From Clostridia bacterium (lineage in GTDB: Bacteria > Bacillota > Clostridia > Oscillospirales > SIG627), in assembly GCA_017517325.1 (NCBI GenBank), contig JAFWZW010000023.1:156475-220474 (forward strand): a stretch of DNA of 64,000 nucleotides, read 5' to 3'. The translations under genes were made by a program, and so were the position numbers. Positions 57,984 to 64,000 of the stretch are shown here, one piece after another. The notes below the pieces were generated by a model, which saw only the letters and a list, made by a program, of their open reading frames with translations, had not been told where the DNA came from and ran no database searches. The stretch's first letter is position 1, and each line of letters starts with the position of its first letter.

Positions 57984-58790
57984 TCAAGACTCCTTGAATT
58001 TCAGGTTGACGGCTCCGATGCCGCCGCTGATCTCAATTTTGTTTTGCCCGCTTCCTTGTCCCTTGATATTGGCTATGCTCTCACCGTCTACGGTGATATT
58101 GCCGATCCCTTTTTCGATATCAAGCTTATAATCATCTTGATTACCGATTACGGTTACGTTGGATTCTCCAACCCCAAGATCAAAATCGCTTTTTCCCGTG
58201 AGAGCGGCGGTCAGATTCAACTGACCGACACCCATATCTAAATCAAGGTTATGAAGCGCACCGCCTGATATGGTGATTTTTCCTGCACCACCGTCAATGT
58301 CAATGCCTGAGGTGGCAACAAGAGTATCAATGGTAACTTCACCGGCACCAAACTCAAAGTTCATTGTAGAGGCAGACAAGCTATCTACAGTCAGTCTTCC
58401 TGCACCGGTTATAATATTTGCTTTTTCGAACACCGTGTCTGCAGGAACGTAGAGAGTCAATACAGCACCTGTATAAGTGTGAGCAAACTTCTTCGTTTCC
58501 TTGACCGTCAGAACACCGTTCTTATCTTCAACCGTAAGATGCTTTAGATTGCTTTCAACCGAAAAGCTTTCGCCTTGCTTGATGGTAAAATCAGCAGCAT
58601 TGATCTTTACTTCAAGGCTTTGTATTTTCGATGATACTGAATAAACTTTTATATCTTCGGTCACAGCATCACCGTCGAAAAATCCACCAAACAAACCAAA
58701 CATACTTAAAATTCCTCCGATAATGCTGACTGTGAGAAAGATGGCAAAGGCCATTGCTAAATATTTGATTAATTTTTGAAACGTGGTCAT
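57984..58790 (-). CDS. DUF4097 membrane-anchored beta-helix protein
   Basis: A 268-residue protein. One N-terminal membrane segment (about residues 9-38) is followed by a repetitive extracellular beta-rich region of the DUF4097 type: successive short turns such as INAADFTIKQG, IDGGAGKITISGG, LDMGVGQLNLTAA, and FDLGVGESNVTVIG. Such domains resemble adhesin/beta-helix folds and are often next to LiaF, PspC or ABC transporter genes. It overlaps the LiaF-like gene by four bases. No catalytic motif is seen. Confidence 0.85.
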   Translation of the reverse strand: MTTFQKLIKYLAMAFAIFLTVSIIGGILSMFGLFGGFFDGDAVTEDIKVYSVSSKIQSLEVKINAADFTIKQGESFSVESNLKHLTVEDKNGVLTVKETKKFAHTYTGAVLTLYVPADTVFEKANIITGAGRLTVDSLSASTMNFEFGAGEVTIDTLVATSGIDIDGGAGKITISGGALHNLDLDMGVGQLNLTAALTGKSDFDLGVGESNVTVIGNQDDYKLDIEKGIGNITVDGESIANIKGQGSGQNKIEISGGIGAVNLKFKES

Positions 58791-59464
58791 TTGATCTCAA
58801 CACCTCCGAACATACAGGTACCGCTGACGTAAATGGTGGGAGCATCCTTGCAAAAATCAGTCTCATTGGAGATCCCGCCGAAAAGGCAGTTGGAGCTGAC
58901 CTTCACGTTAATGCCCGCGGGAACCAAAATATCAATGCCTCCGAAAATAGCCGAAACCTGAATGGCACAGTCTTTTTCGATGATGGCGTTTCTCAGATCG
59001 CATTTTACCCCACCGAAGGTGGCAGTCAGTTCTGCCCCCTCGAACACTTCACCGTCAAAATTCAGATCGCAACCGGAAAAGGTGGCGCAGCCGATCTTTG
59101 CTTCACCGCCTGCTTGCTTGATTTGGGTGATGATCTCGTTTGCCTTGTTGCCAAACAGTCCGCCGAAGACCATTTTTACACCCACGATTATGATAATGGC
59201 GGGAACCAGAAGCTTCCAAAGCAGGGAAAAACTCAGAATATCACGGCAACACAAAAGCAGAAAAACACCGATCGCGAGCCCGATGATGTTTCCCGTCTTT
59301 TCCCTCTCGGTGAAAAGCCCTACGGCGCAGGGCACGATGATAAAGAGCGTCCACCAACCATCAAAGAAAATATCAATGTTGGTGACGTTCAAAGCATTCA
59401 GCGCAAAAACGGTGCCTGCCGCAATTAAAATAATGCCCCAAAGGATACTGTTTTTCTTTTTCAT
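58787..59464 (-). CDS. LiaF-like membrane protein
   Basis: A 225-residue protein. About four hydrophobic segments in the first 110 residues (IILIAAGTVFALNALNV, GWWTLFIIVPCAVGLF, IIGLAIGVFLLLCCRDIL, LLVPAIIIIVGVKMVFGG) are followed by a beta-strand rich domain (AELTATFGGVKCDLRNA, IDILVPAGINVKVSSN). This is the arrangement of LiaF and related cell-wall stress proteins, where the protein damps a two-component sensor. No histidine kinase or response regulator gene is near. It begins the LiaF-DUF4097-ABC operon, after a leader of about 150 bases. Confidence 0.85.
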   Translation of the reverse strand: MKKKNSILWGIILIAAGTVFALNALNVTNIDIFFDGWWTLFIIVPCAVGLFTEREKTGNIIGLAIGVFLLLCCRDILSFSLLWKLLVPAIIIIVGVKMVFGGLFGNKANEIITQIKQAGGEAKIGCATFSGCDLNFDGEVFEGAELTATFGGVKCDLRNAIIEKDCAIQVSAIFGGIDILVPAGINVKVSSNCLFGGISNETDFCKDAPTIYVSGTCMFGGVEIK

Positions 59465-59615
59465 TTTCCTTCCTCACTTCAAAAAAGCAAAAAAGCGTGA
59501 CCGAAGCCACGTACCCTAAACGCCGATCTCTTTTTGCCGTCATACGCATTGCGGGAAGAGGCTTGCCTCTTTCCGTAAACCCGTTTCGGTGTGCAGCGTG
59601 AGATTTAACGCTGGT

Positions 59616-59644
59616 ATTGTAACACAAAATCCGACGCAATTCAA
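59616..59644 (-). promoter_or_regulatory. Promoter of the LiaF-like operon
   Basis: On the minus strand, TTGAAT (59639-59644), a 17-bp spacer and TACAAT (59616-59621). The leader is about 150 bases with a strong hairpin. Confidence 0.7.
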
Positions 59645-59730
59645 CGGGTTTTGAAAAAGTAAGCGAAAAAATGAACCGATATTTTTGCGTGGCCGAATGG
59701 CATTTTTCTCAGCTCTTTTTTTGCAAAATC

Positions 59731-59759
59731 TTGCATTTTCCGTATGGATATGATATAAT
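59731..59759 (+). promoter_or_regulatory. Promoter of the PspC gene, with extended -10
   Basis: TTGCAT (59731-59736), a 17-bp spacer and TGATATAAT with the extended -10 element (TATAAT at 59754-59759). Confidence 0.8.
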
Positions 59760-59819
59760 TATGATCAATGAAAGCAAGGCTATGCTTTTACTTTTTGAGT
59801 ATATGAAAAGGAGCTTGTG

Positions 59820-60008
59820 ATGGAAAAGAAATTGTACAAATCCGCTACCGATAAAAAGATCGACGGCGTATGCGCCGGGGTCGCAGAATACCTTGATATG
59901 GATCCTACGGTGATCCGCCTGCTTTGGGTTTTGGTTACGCTCTTTGCGGGTGCCGGTGTTCTGGCTTACATCATCGCCGCCTTCGTGCTGCCCCGTAAAC
60001 CCCAGTGA
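59820..60008 (+). CDS. PspC domain protein
   Basis: A 62-residue protein made of a single PspC domain: KKLYKSATDKKIDGVCAGVAEYLDMDPT, then RLLWVLVTLFAGAGVLAYIIAAFVLP, one or two membrane spans. PspC proteins sense or relay membrane stress. Its gene is divergent from the LiaF-like/DUF4097/ABC operon, whose products are also envelope-linked. The start is the ATG at 59820, seven bases after AAGGAG; a GTG directly before it is less likely. Confidence 0.92.
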   Translation: MEKKLYKSATDKKIDGVCAGVAEYLDMDPTVIRLLWVLVTLFAGAGVLAYIIAAFVLPRKPQ

Positions 60009-60047
60009 TCCTGCGGACTGCGATTTCGTCACAGTCCTTTTTATACG

Positions 60048-60083
60048 AAAAGCGCATCACCCAACGGTGATGCGCTTTTCCTT
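60048..60083. terminator. Bidirectional terminator after PspC
   Basis: AAAAGCGCATCACC (60048-60061), loop CCAAC-type, and its complement ending in TTTTCC (60066-60079). The Fe-S protein gene converges from the right. A second, weaker repeat (GGACTGCG.../...CACAGTCC) precedes it near 60014-60037. Confidence 0.85.
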
Positions 60084-62402
60084 TTACTTGTGAAGGGGAC
60101 AGCTGATGATGCATTTTTCCCCGGTAACGGGGCGGAATTTGAATACGGGGTCCTGCTGGCGAAGAGCATCGGAAAGAGCCTCTGCCGTAACGGTCTCGGG
60201 GCAGGGAATGTCGGTAAAGTTGCCGGTGTACATATTGCCCTCCTCCGCAACCAGAGCAAATTTGGTTGCCCAGTCACAGCGGTGTGCGTCAACGGGGAGG
60301 TAGGTTACCTTTTTGCCTGCCATGTCGATCTCCGTCAGGCGCTCCTTCTGCAGTGCGGCGGTGGGGCAGGCGGTGAGGCACTTTTCACAGCCCTTGCAGG
60401 CGGCGGCAAGACCTTCCTTTACTTCGTCTGCTTCCAGATCTGCGTTGGTTACGATGGCAACGAAGCGCTGGTGAATGCCGTATTCCTCGGTGACCACCGA
60501 GCCGTTCAGCGCCATGCTGCCGATTCCGGCGGCAACGGCCTCCAATGCATTACAGGAGGCATCGTTAAACTGACCGCGGGGACTGCCCACGGTAGAGCCT
60601 GCGCCCGTAAGGTTGTGGGAATAAACGGCCTCGTAGCCCAGGGCGTTGAGTGCTCTGCAAAGAGAATAGGCAAGGTGACCGGTGAGGCGGTTTACCTCGT
60701 ACTGGGTAAATACGTAAGGGCCTACGGATTCGGCGGGAGGCTGACCTACGCGGGTCACGGGGGTATCGGGATAGTGCATACCCAAAACGATCACCGATTT
60801 GGCGTCGTGCATCAGATCGGAGGTGTCCGTAAATACCCGCTCTTCTTCGGTTACCACGGGGTCAAAGGGCATCATACGGGTGTTCTTATCTTCTACGGTG
60901 AATTGGGTCTCACCCTTGCGAAGCTTGCGTAGCTGGCGGGTGATGGAATCAATGGCTTCGGCGGAAGCAACGCCGAACAGATCGGCGCCCTTTTCTTTGG
61001 CAATGGCCTTAAGCTGTGCCTTCAGATCCCCAATGGGTGCAAGGGCGGAAAGCTCCGTTGCCGCTTTGTCTGCGAAGGGGGCGCTGGTGAGGATCAGAGA
61101 GGTGCGAACGTAAGTGTTTTCGGTGCTCGCAACCTTGCAAATGGCACGGAAGGGCTCGTGATCCAGAGTGGTCTTGGGCAGAGCCGTGTAGCCCAGAGTC
61201 TCCAGCTCGCGGCACATATCAAGCTCCGTAAAGTCTACGTTGAATTGGGCAATGCGGCCGTAGCTGTCCAGTGCGTCTGCACGGGTCTTGTGGCAGCTGT
61301 CAAAGCCTTCAATGTGAGCCATACTTCCGTCGTGGTCGATCTTGGCCTCCGCAGGGAGCTGATAGCGAGAGGTAAGAAGAATGGCGCTGATTCCGTCGGG
61401 CAGCTCCTTCTTTACGTCAATGCCTGCGGCGGTGAGGGTATCACCGGAGATAAAGTGAACGCTGTCCAGATCCCAGTTGCGTGCGTGGACCAAGAGCTTA
61501 TCGTAAACCTGACGGTGCACCGGCAGATCGGAGGGGGTCACGTGGCGCTTGCGGCGGGCGGTCTTTTTGCAGTAGGATTCATCCCATTGGCGCAGATGCT
61601 TGGGAAGGCAGACCTTCAGGCAAACGCCGAATTCACCGCCTCGCAGACCGTATTTGGCAACGTGCTCCAAAAGCACCTTTTCGTCAACCTTTTCGGGAAT
61701 GGGCAGATCCAGATCAAGATCGAAGTGCTCACCCCAGGCGCATCTCCAAAGATTCTTGTTACAGAAAATGTGATCCTTGCCCTCAACCACCACGTTTTTG
61801 GTTCCGTTTACCTCCTTGCGGTAAGCGTTGGTGGGGCACTTGCGGATGCATTCGCCGCACATATCGCAAAGCTTGGGGCCGTTATACAGAGGGGTGGGGG
61901 TCAATTCTGCTTCGGTAATAATGGAGATAAAGCGGTTTCTCGCACCGTATTCGGGGGTAATGCAAAGGCCGTTCCAGCCAAGCTCTCCAAGGCCGGCGCA
62001 TACGCCGCCGTAAATGTGGCTGATATCGGGGGCAAAGGTGGCGGCCATTTCCTTATATCCGCGATAACGCCAGATGTTGGAACTGGCGATGGGTACGGTC
62101 TTGTACCCCATATCGTCAAGAAGACGGGCGATGCGGAAGGAAAGAACGTCAAGCTTGTCGTTCATAATATATTGAATGCGGTAAGGGCCCATCACCTGCG
62201 GGTGGATCTCGCCGTCTAATTCAATGGCGGCATCCGGGTGATGCACGGCGCAGACCACAACGGATTTTGCACCGGGTAAAATGCCCTGAGGGCTCATTTT
62301 GATGGGAGCATTTTCGTATCGCTCGATGTTGGCGATCCCAACCAGATCGGCACCCAGCCGATAGGCAAGCTCCTTTACTTTTATGGTAAGAGCGTTTTCC
62401 AT
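60084..62402 (-). CDS. Fused double QueG-like 4Fe-4S protein
   Basis: A 772-residue cytoplasmic protein in which the same domain appears twice. Residues 1 to about 310 begin with KVKELAYRLGADLVGIANIERY and include CDMCGECIRKCPTNAY (about 179-194) and further cysteines. Residues about 490-772 repeat it: KAIAKEKGADLFGVASAEAI, then CKGCEKCLTACPTAAL. Each half resembles the epoxyqueuosine reductase/reductive-dehalogenase-like domain with a 4Fe-4S double cluster. The middle region (about 310-490) is not recognised. The real substrate is unknown. It has an extended -10 (TGATATAAT, 62433-62441) upstream and AAGGAG before the ATG. Confidence 0.82.
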   Translation of the reverse strand: MENALTIKVKELAYRLGADLVGIANIERYENAPIKMSPQGILPGAKSVVVCAVHHPDAAIELDGEIHPQVMGPYRIQYIMNDKLDVLSFRIARLLDDMGYKTVPIASSNIWRYRGYKEMAATFAPDISHIYGGVCAGLGELGWNGLCITPEYGARNRFISIITEAELTPTPLYNGPKLCDMCGECIRKCPTNAYRKEVNGTKNVVVEGKDHIFCNKNLWRCAWGEHFDLDLDLPIPEKVDEKVLLEHVAKYGLRGGEFGVCLKVCLPKHLRQWDESYCKKTARRKRHVTPSDLPVHRQVYDKLLVHARNWDLDSVHFISGDTLTAAGIDVKKELPDGISAILLTSRYQLPAEAKIDHDGSMAHIEGFDSCHKTRADALDSYGRIAQFNVDFTELDMCRELETLGYTALPKTTLDHEPFRAICKVASTENTYVRTSLILTSAPFADKAATELSALAPIGDLKAQLKAIAKEKGADLFGVASAEAIDSITRQLRKLRKGETQFTVEDKNTRMMPFDPVVTEEERVFTDTSDLMHDAKSVIVLGMHYPDTPVTRVGQPPAESVGPYVFTQYEVNRLTGHLAYSLCRALNALGYEAVYSHNLTGAGSTVGSPRGQFNDASCNALEAVAAGIGSMALNGSVVTEEYGIHQRFVAIVTNADLEADEVKEGLAAACKGCEKCLTACPTAALQKERLTEIDMAGKKVTYLPVDAHRCDWATKFALVAEEGNMYTGNFTDIPCPETVTAEALSDALRQQDPVFKFRPVTGEKCIISCPLHK

Positions 62403-62502
62403 AAAACCTTCTCCTTCGAGTTTGATGCTTTCATTATATCAAAGAAACCCCAAGGAAGAAAAGGGTCAAACCGACCCGCTTTTCGTAAAAAAAGTGCATC
62501 GG

Positions 62503-62531
62503 TTGACACGCCCCGTAACCGATGCTATACT
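62503..62531 (+). promoter_or_regulatory. Promoter of the AraC-family/nitroreductase operon
   Basis: Perfect TTGACA (62503-62508), a 17-bp spacer and TATACT (62526-62531). Confidence 0.85.
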
Positions 62532-62549
62532 AAAAAAGAGGTGAACGGT

Positions 62550-63347
62550 ATGAAAATGAATGCCTTGGCGTATGCTTCCGTCAATCAATTGGCATTGATC
62601 GATCTTCGCATAGAAGATTGCAAGGTTTCCCACCTTCATAAATACGTGATGCAGCCTGCCCCCATTGAACGCTTCATTTATATTACGGGAGGTAGCGTCG
62701 TTTTTCATCTGGAAAATAAGGATCTTCAGGCAAGGGCCGGAGATATGGTCTATCTCCCCGGTGAGACCGCCTATCACTCCCTTTGGCAGGAGGATTCGGA
62801 ATTTATGGTCATCGACCTTTTGCTCCACGATTCGGAGGGTCAGCCCATCCGCTTTGAGGATGCCCCGGGGGTTCTGTTTCACGATATCCACGGTACCTAC
62901 AGAGGTCTTCTGGAGGAGCTGGCGGCCAAGGCTGACGGAAGCGGCCCCTTCGATTGGCTGGAGCGCCTCTCTCTTTCCTTTCGGCTGCTTTGTGAAATGG
63001 CAAGGGATACCAACCGCACCCAGCTGCAGGAGCATACCCGCAGGATCAAGGAGGGGCTCCGCTATCTGGAAAACAATTTCGCGAGTGATTTCCCTGTGGA
63101 AAAGCTGGCGGAAACCTGTTGTCTTTCGGTGGGGAGCTTCCGTCGGAGCTTTGCGGAATGTATGGGAATGTCTCCCGTGGAATACCGCAACCGCCTGCGG
63201 ATCCGGAAAGCCACCGCTCTTCTGAAAACGGGGGATTATACCGTTGGGGAATGTGCGGAAGCTGTTGGTATTCACGATATTAAATATTTCAGTAAAATGT
63301 TCAAGCGCTATGCAGGTGTTACCCCAAGGGTCATCAAGCGCAGTTAA
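62550..63347 (+). CDS. AraC-family transcriptional regulator
   Basis: A 265-residue regulator with an N-terminal cupin-like sensing domain (about residues 15-90, with RAGDMVYLPGETAYHS) and a C-terminal double helix-turn-helix (about 160-262). The first helix-turn-helix is ASDFPVEKLAETCCLSVGSFRRSF; the second includes VGECAEAVGIHDIKYFSKMFKRYAGVTP. It probably senses a small ligand and controls the nitroreductase gene 10 bases downstream. Start: ATG 62550 with GAGGTG before it; an in-frame GTG lies nine bases earlier. Confidence 0.93.
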   Translation: MKMNALAYASVNQLALIDLRIEDCKVSHLHKYVMQPAPIERFIYITGGSVVFHLENKDLQARAGDMVYLPGETAYHSLWQEDSEFMVIDLLLHDSEGQPIRFEDAPGVLFHDIHGTYRGLLEELAAKADGSGPFDWLERLSLSFRLLCEMARDTNRTQLQEHTRRIKEGLRYLENNFASDFPVEKLAETCCLSVGSFRRSFAECMGMSPVEYRNRLRIRKATALLKTGDYTVGECAEAVGIHDIKYFSKMFKRYAGVTPRVIKRS

Positions 63348-63357
63348 GGAGATTGTG

Positions 63358-63876
63358 ATGGATTTTATGAAGCTTGCCCGTAGCCGCTTTTCGGTCCGCA
63401 AATTTAAAGATTGCCCCTTGGAGAGGGAAGTGATCGACAAGATCCTTGCCTGCGGTCACGTTGCCCCCACCGGTTGTAACAAACAGCCCCAGCGCATTTT
63501 AGTGCTGAACAGCGTTGCCTCTATTGCAAAGCTGAAGCGTTGCTCCAAGTGCCATTTTGATGCACCCACCGCAATGCTCGTCTGCTACAACCGTGAGGAG
63601 ACCTGGACTCGCCCTTACGACGGCGCCCTTTCCGCCCCCGTTGATGCAGGGATCGTTACCACTCATATGATGCTGATGGCCGAGGAACTGGGCGTGGGTA
63701 CCTGCTGGGTGATGCATTTTGATCCCGCCGCTATGAGAAAAGAGTTTTCCATTCCCGCACATTTTGAGCCCTATGCACTTCTGGTAATGGGTTACCCCCA
63801 CGAGAGCGCGGTGCCCGCACCGATGCACGAAGCCGTAAGACCCATTGAGGAAGTGGTCTTTTACGATCATTTTTGA
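63358..63876 (+). CDS. Nitroreductase-family FMN oxidoreductase
   Basis: A 172-residue flavoprotein of the nitroreductase superfamily. The conserved RSRFSVRKFKDCPLEREVIDKIL, the catalytic/FMN-binding APTGCNKQPQRILVLN, and VDAGIVTTHMMLMAEELGVGTCWV are typical. It would use NAD(P)H to reduce nitro or quinone compounds or a similar cofactor-bound substrate. It is shorter than many family members (about 200-220). Start: ATG 63358 after AAGGAG, ten bases past the AraC-type regulator. Confidence 0.92.
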   Translation: MDFMKLARSRFSVRKFKDCPLEREVIDKILACGHVAPTGCNKQPQRILVLNSVASIAKLKRCSKCHFDAPTAMLVCYNREETWTRPYDGALSAPVDAGIVTTHMMLMAEELGVGTCWVMHFDPAAMRKEFSIPAHFEPYALLVMGYPHESAVPAPMHEAVRPIEEVVFYDHF

Positions 63877-63923
63877 TCGAAAAAAATTCTAAAAAATAAT
63901 TTCGAAAAAATTCGAAAAAACAC

Positions 63924-63952
63924 TTGACAATTCCGTTTTATGATGCTATACT
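63924..63952 (+). promoter_or_regulatory. Promoter of the terminal tRNA gene
   Basis: Perfect TTGACA (63924-63929), a 17-bp spacer and TATACT (63947-63952). It is preceded by two TTCGAAAAAA repeats (63901-63920). Confidence 0.85.
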
Positions 63953-63975
63953 TTCAGGGTCGCAGCGAGAAGTAC

Positions 63976-64000
63976 GCCTCTGTAGCTCAGTTGGTAGAGC
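63976..64000 (+). tRNA. tRNA, 5' part only (cut by window edge)
   Basis: GCCTCTG acceptor strand, TA, D-stem GCTC/GAGC around AGTTGGTA. The anticodon is beyond the window, so the amino acid cannot be named. Confidence 0.8.

Larger units (their letters stand above)
59465..59819. other. Divergent intergenic region between LiaF-like and PspC genes
   Basis: No gene seen in 355 bases. It holds two promoters and a leader hairpin of the leftward transcript at about 59552-59575 (GGAAGAGGC/GCCTCTTTCC type, loop about two bases). The remaining sequence shows no further structure I can support. Confidence 0.6.

Noticed and set aside
63901-63920. Tandem TTCGAAAAAA repeat before the last tRNA as a regulatory element
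   Set aside because: Only two short A-rich copies are present directly upstream of a promoter; an UP-element-like A-tract explains it well enough.

Overview
The window looks like a chromosomal segment of a Gram-positive, spore-lineage Bacillota of class Clostridia, probably an uncultured anaerobe. The reasons are strong AGGAGG-type ribosome binding sites, sigma-A type promoters with 16-18 bp spacers, many intrinsic terminators, a SpoIIR homologue, PlsY, Der, TypA, the alpha2-type GlyRS, a YceD-rpmF pair, and CCA-terminated tRNA genes. No rRNA, CRISPR array, cas gene or intact insertion sequence was seen.

Left part (1-26.4 kb). The end of a fused ABC exporter is followed by glyQS, an AEC transporter, typA plus a LysR regulator, and a UAP1-like UDP-sugar pyrophosphorylase. 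A leftward housekeeping operon follows: DUF512 radical-SAM-like protein, der, plsY, DUF362-ferredoxin, ispE; then spoIIR and a WG-repeat protein. Next come yceD-rpmF, cca, a tRNA-Arg(ACG), a ceramidase-like hydrolase, a DUF4349 lipoprotein, a GH4 glycosidase, and a metF / MetH-activation-domain / metH operon in which methionine synthase is split in two.

Middle part (26.4-45.2 kb). Five tandem paralogues of a GNAT-like acyltransferase-domain family occupy 6 kb, with their own promoter and an attenuator-like hairpin after the first copy. Then come a DUF4838 protein, a MATE exporter, PutP, and a DeoR regulator divergent from a glycerol-1-phosphate dehydrogenase/GDPD pair. An accessory pocket around two divergent tRNA-Val genes holds an orphan membrane protein, an array of short palindromes joined by a repeated linker, and an orphan CARF-type nuclease of the DUF1887 (Card1/Can2-like) family. 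A small protein whose promoter carries an operator-like repeat, a CvpA-like membrane protein and a YjbR/MmcQ protein close this part.

Right part (45.2-64 kb). A six-gene leftward operon (rfbF, rfbG, rfbH, a ThDP enzyme, an SDR reductase, a membrane GT2) is best read as synthesis and transfer of a CDP-linked 3,6-dideoxy sugar carrying a two-carbon branch, as in yersiniose. A lactate/malate-type dehydrogenase follows. Next is a 1.7-kb fragment of a phage/ICE-type large protein, broken by what looks like a one-base deletion and butted against a truncated purine permease. Then come a LiaF-like / DUF4097 / ABC-2 transporter operon divergent from a small PspC protein, a fused double QueG-like Fe-S protein, an AraC regulator with a nitroreductase, and the start of a tRNA cut by the window edge.

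Start codons were moved from the longest reading frame wherever a ribosome binding site or promoter decided otherwise. Family assignments come from recognising motifs by eye; no database search was run.
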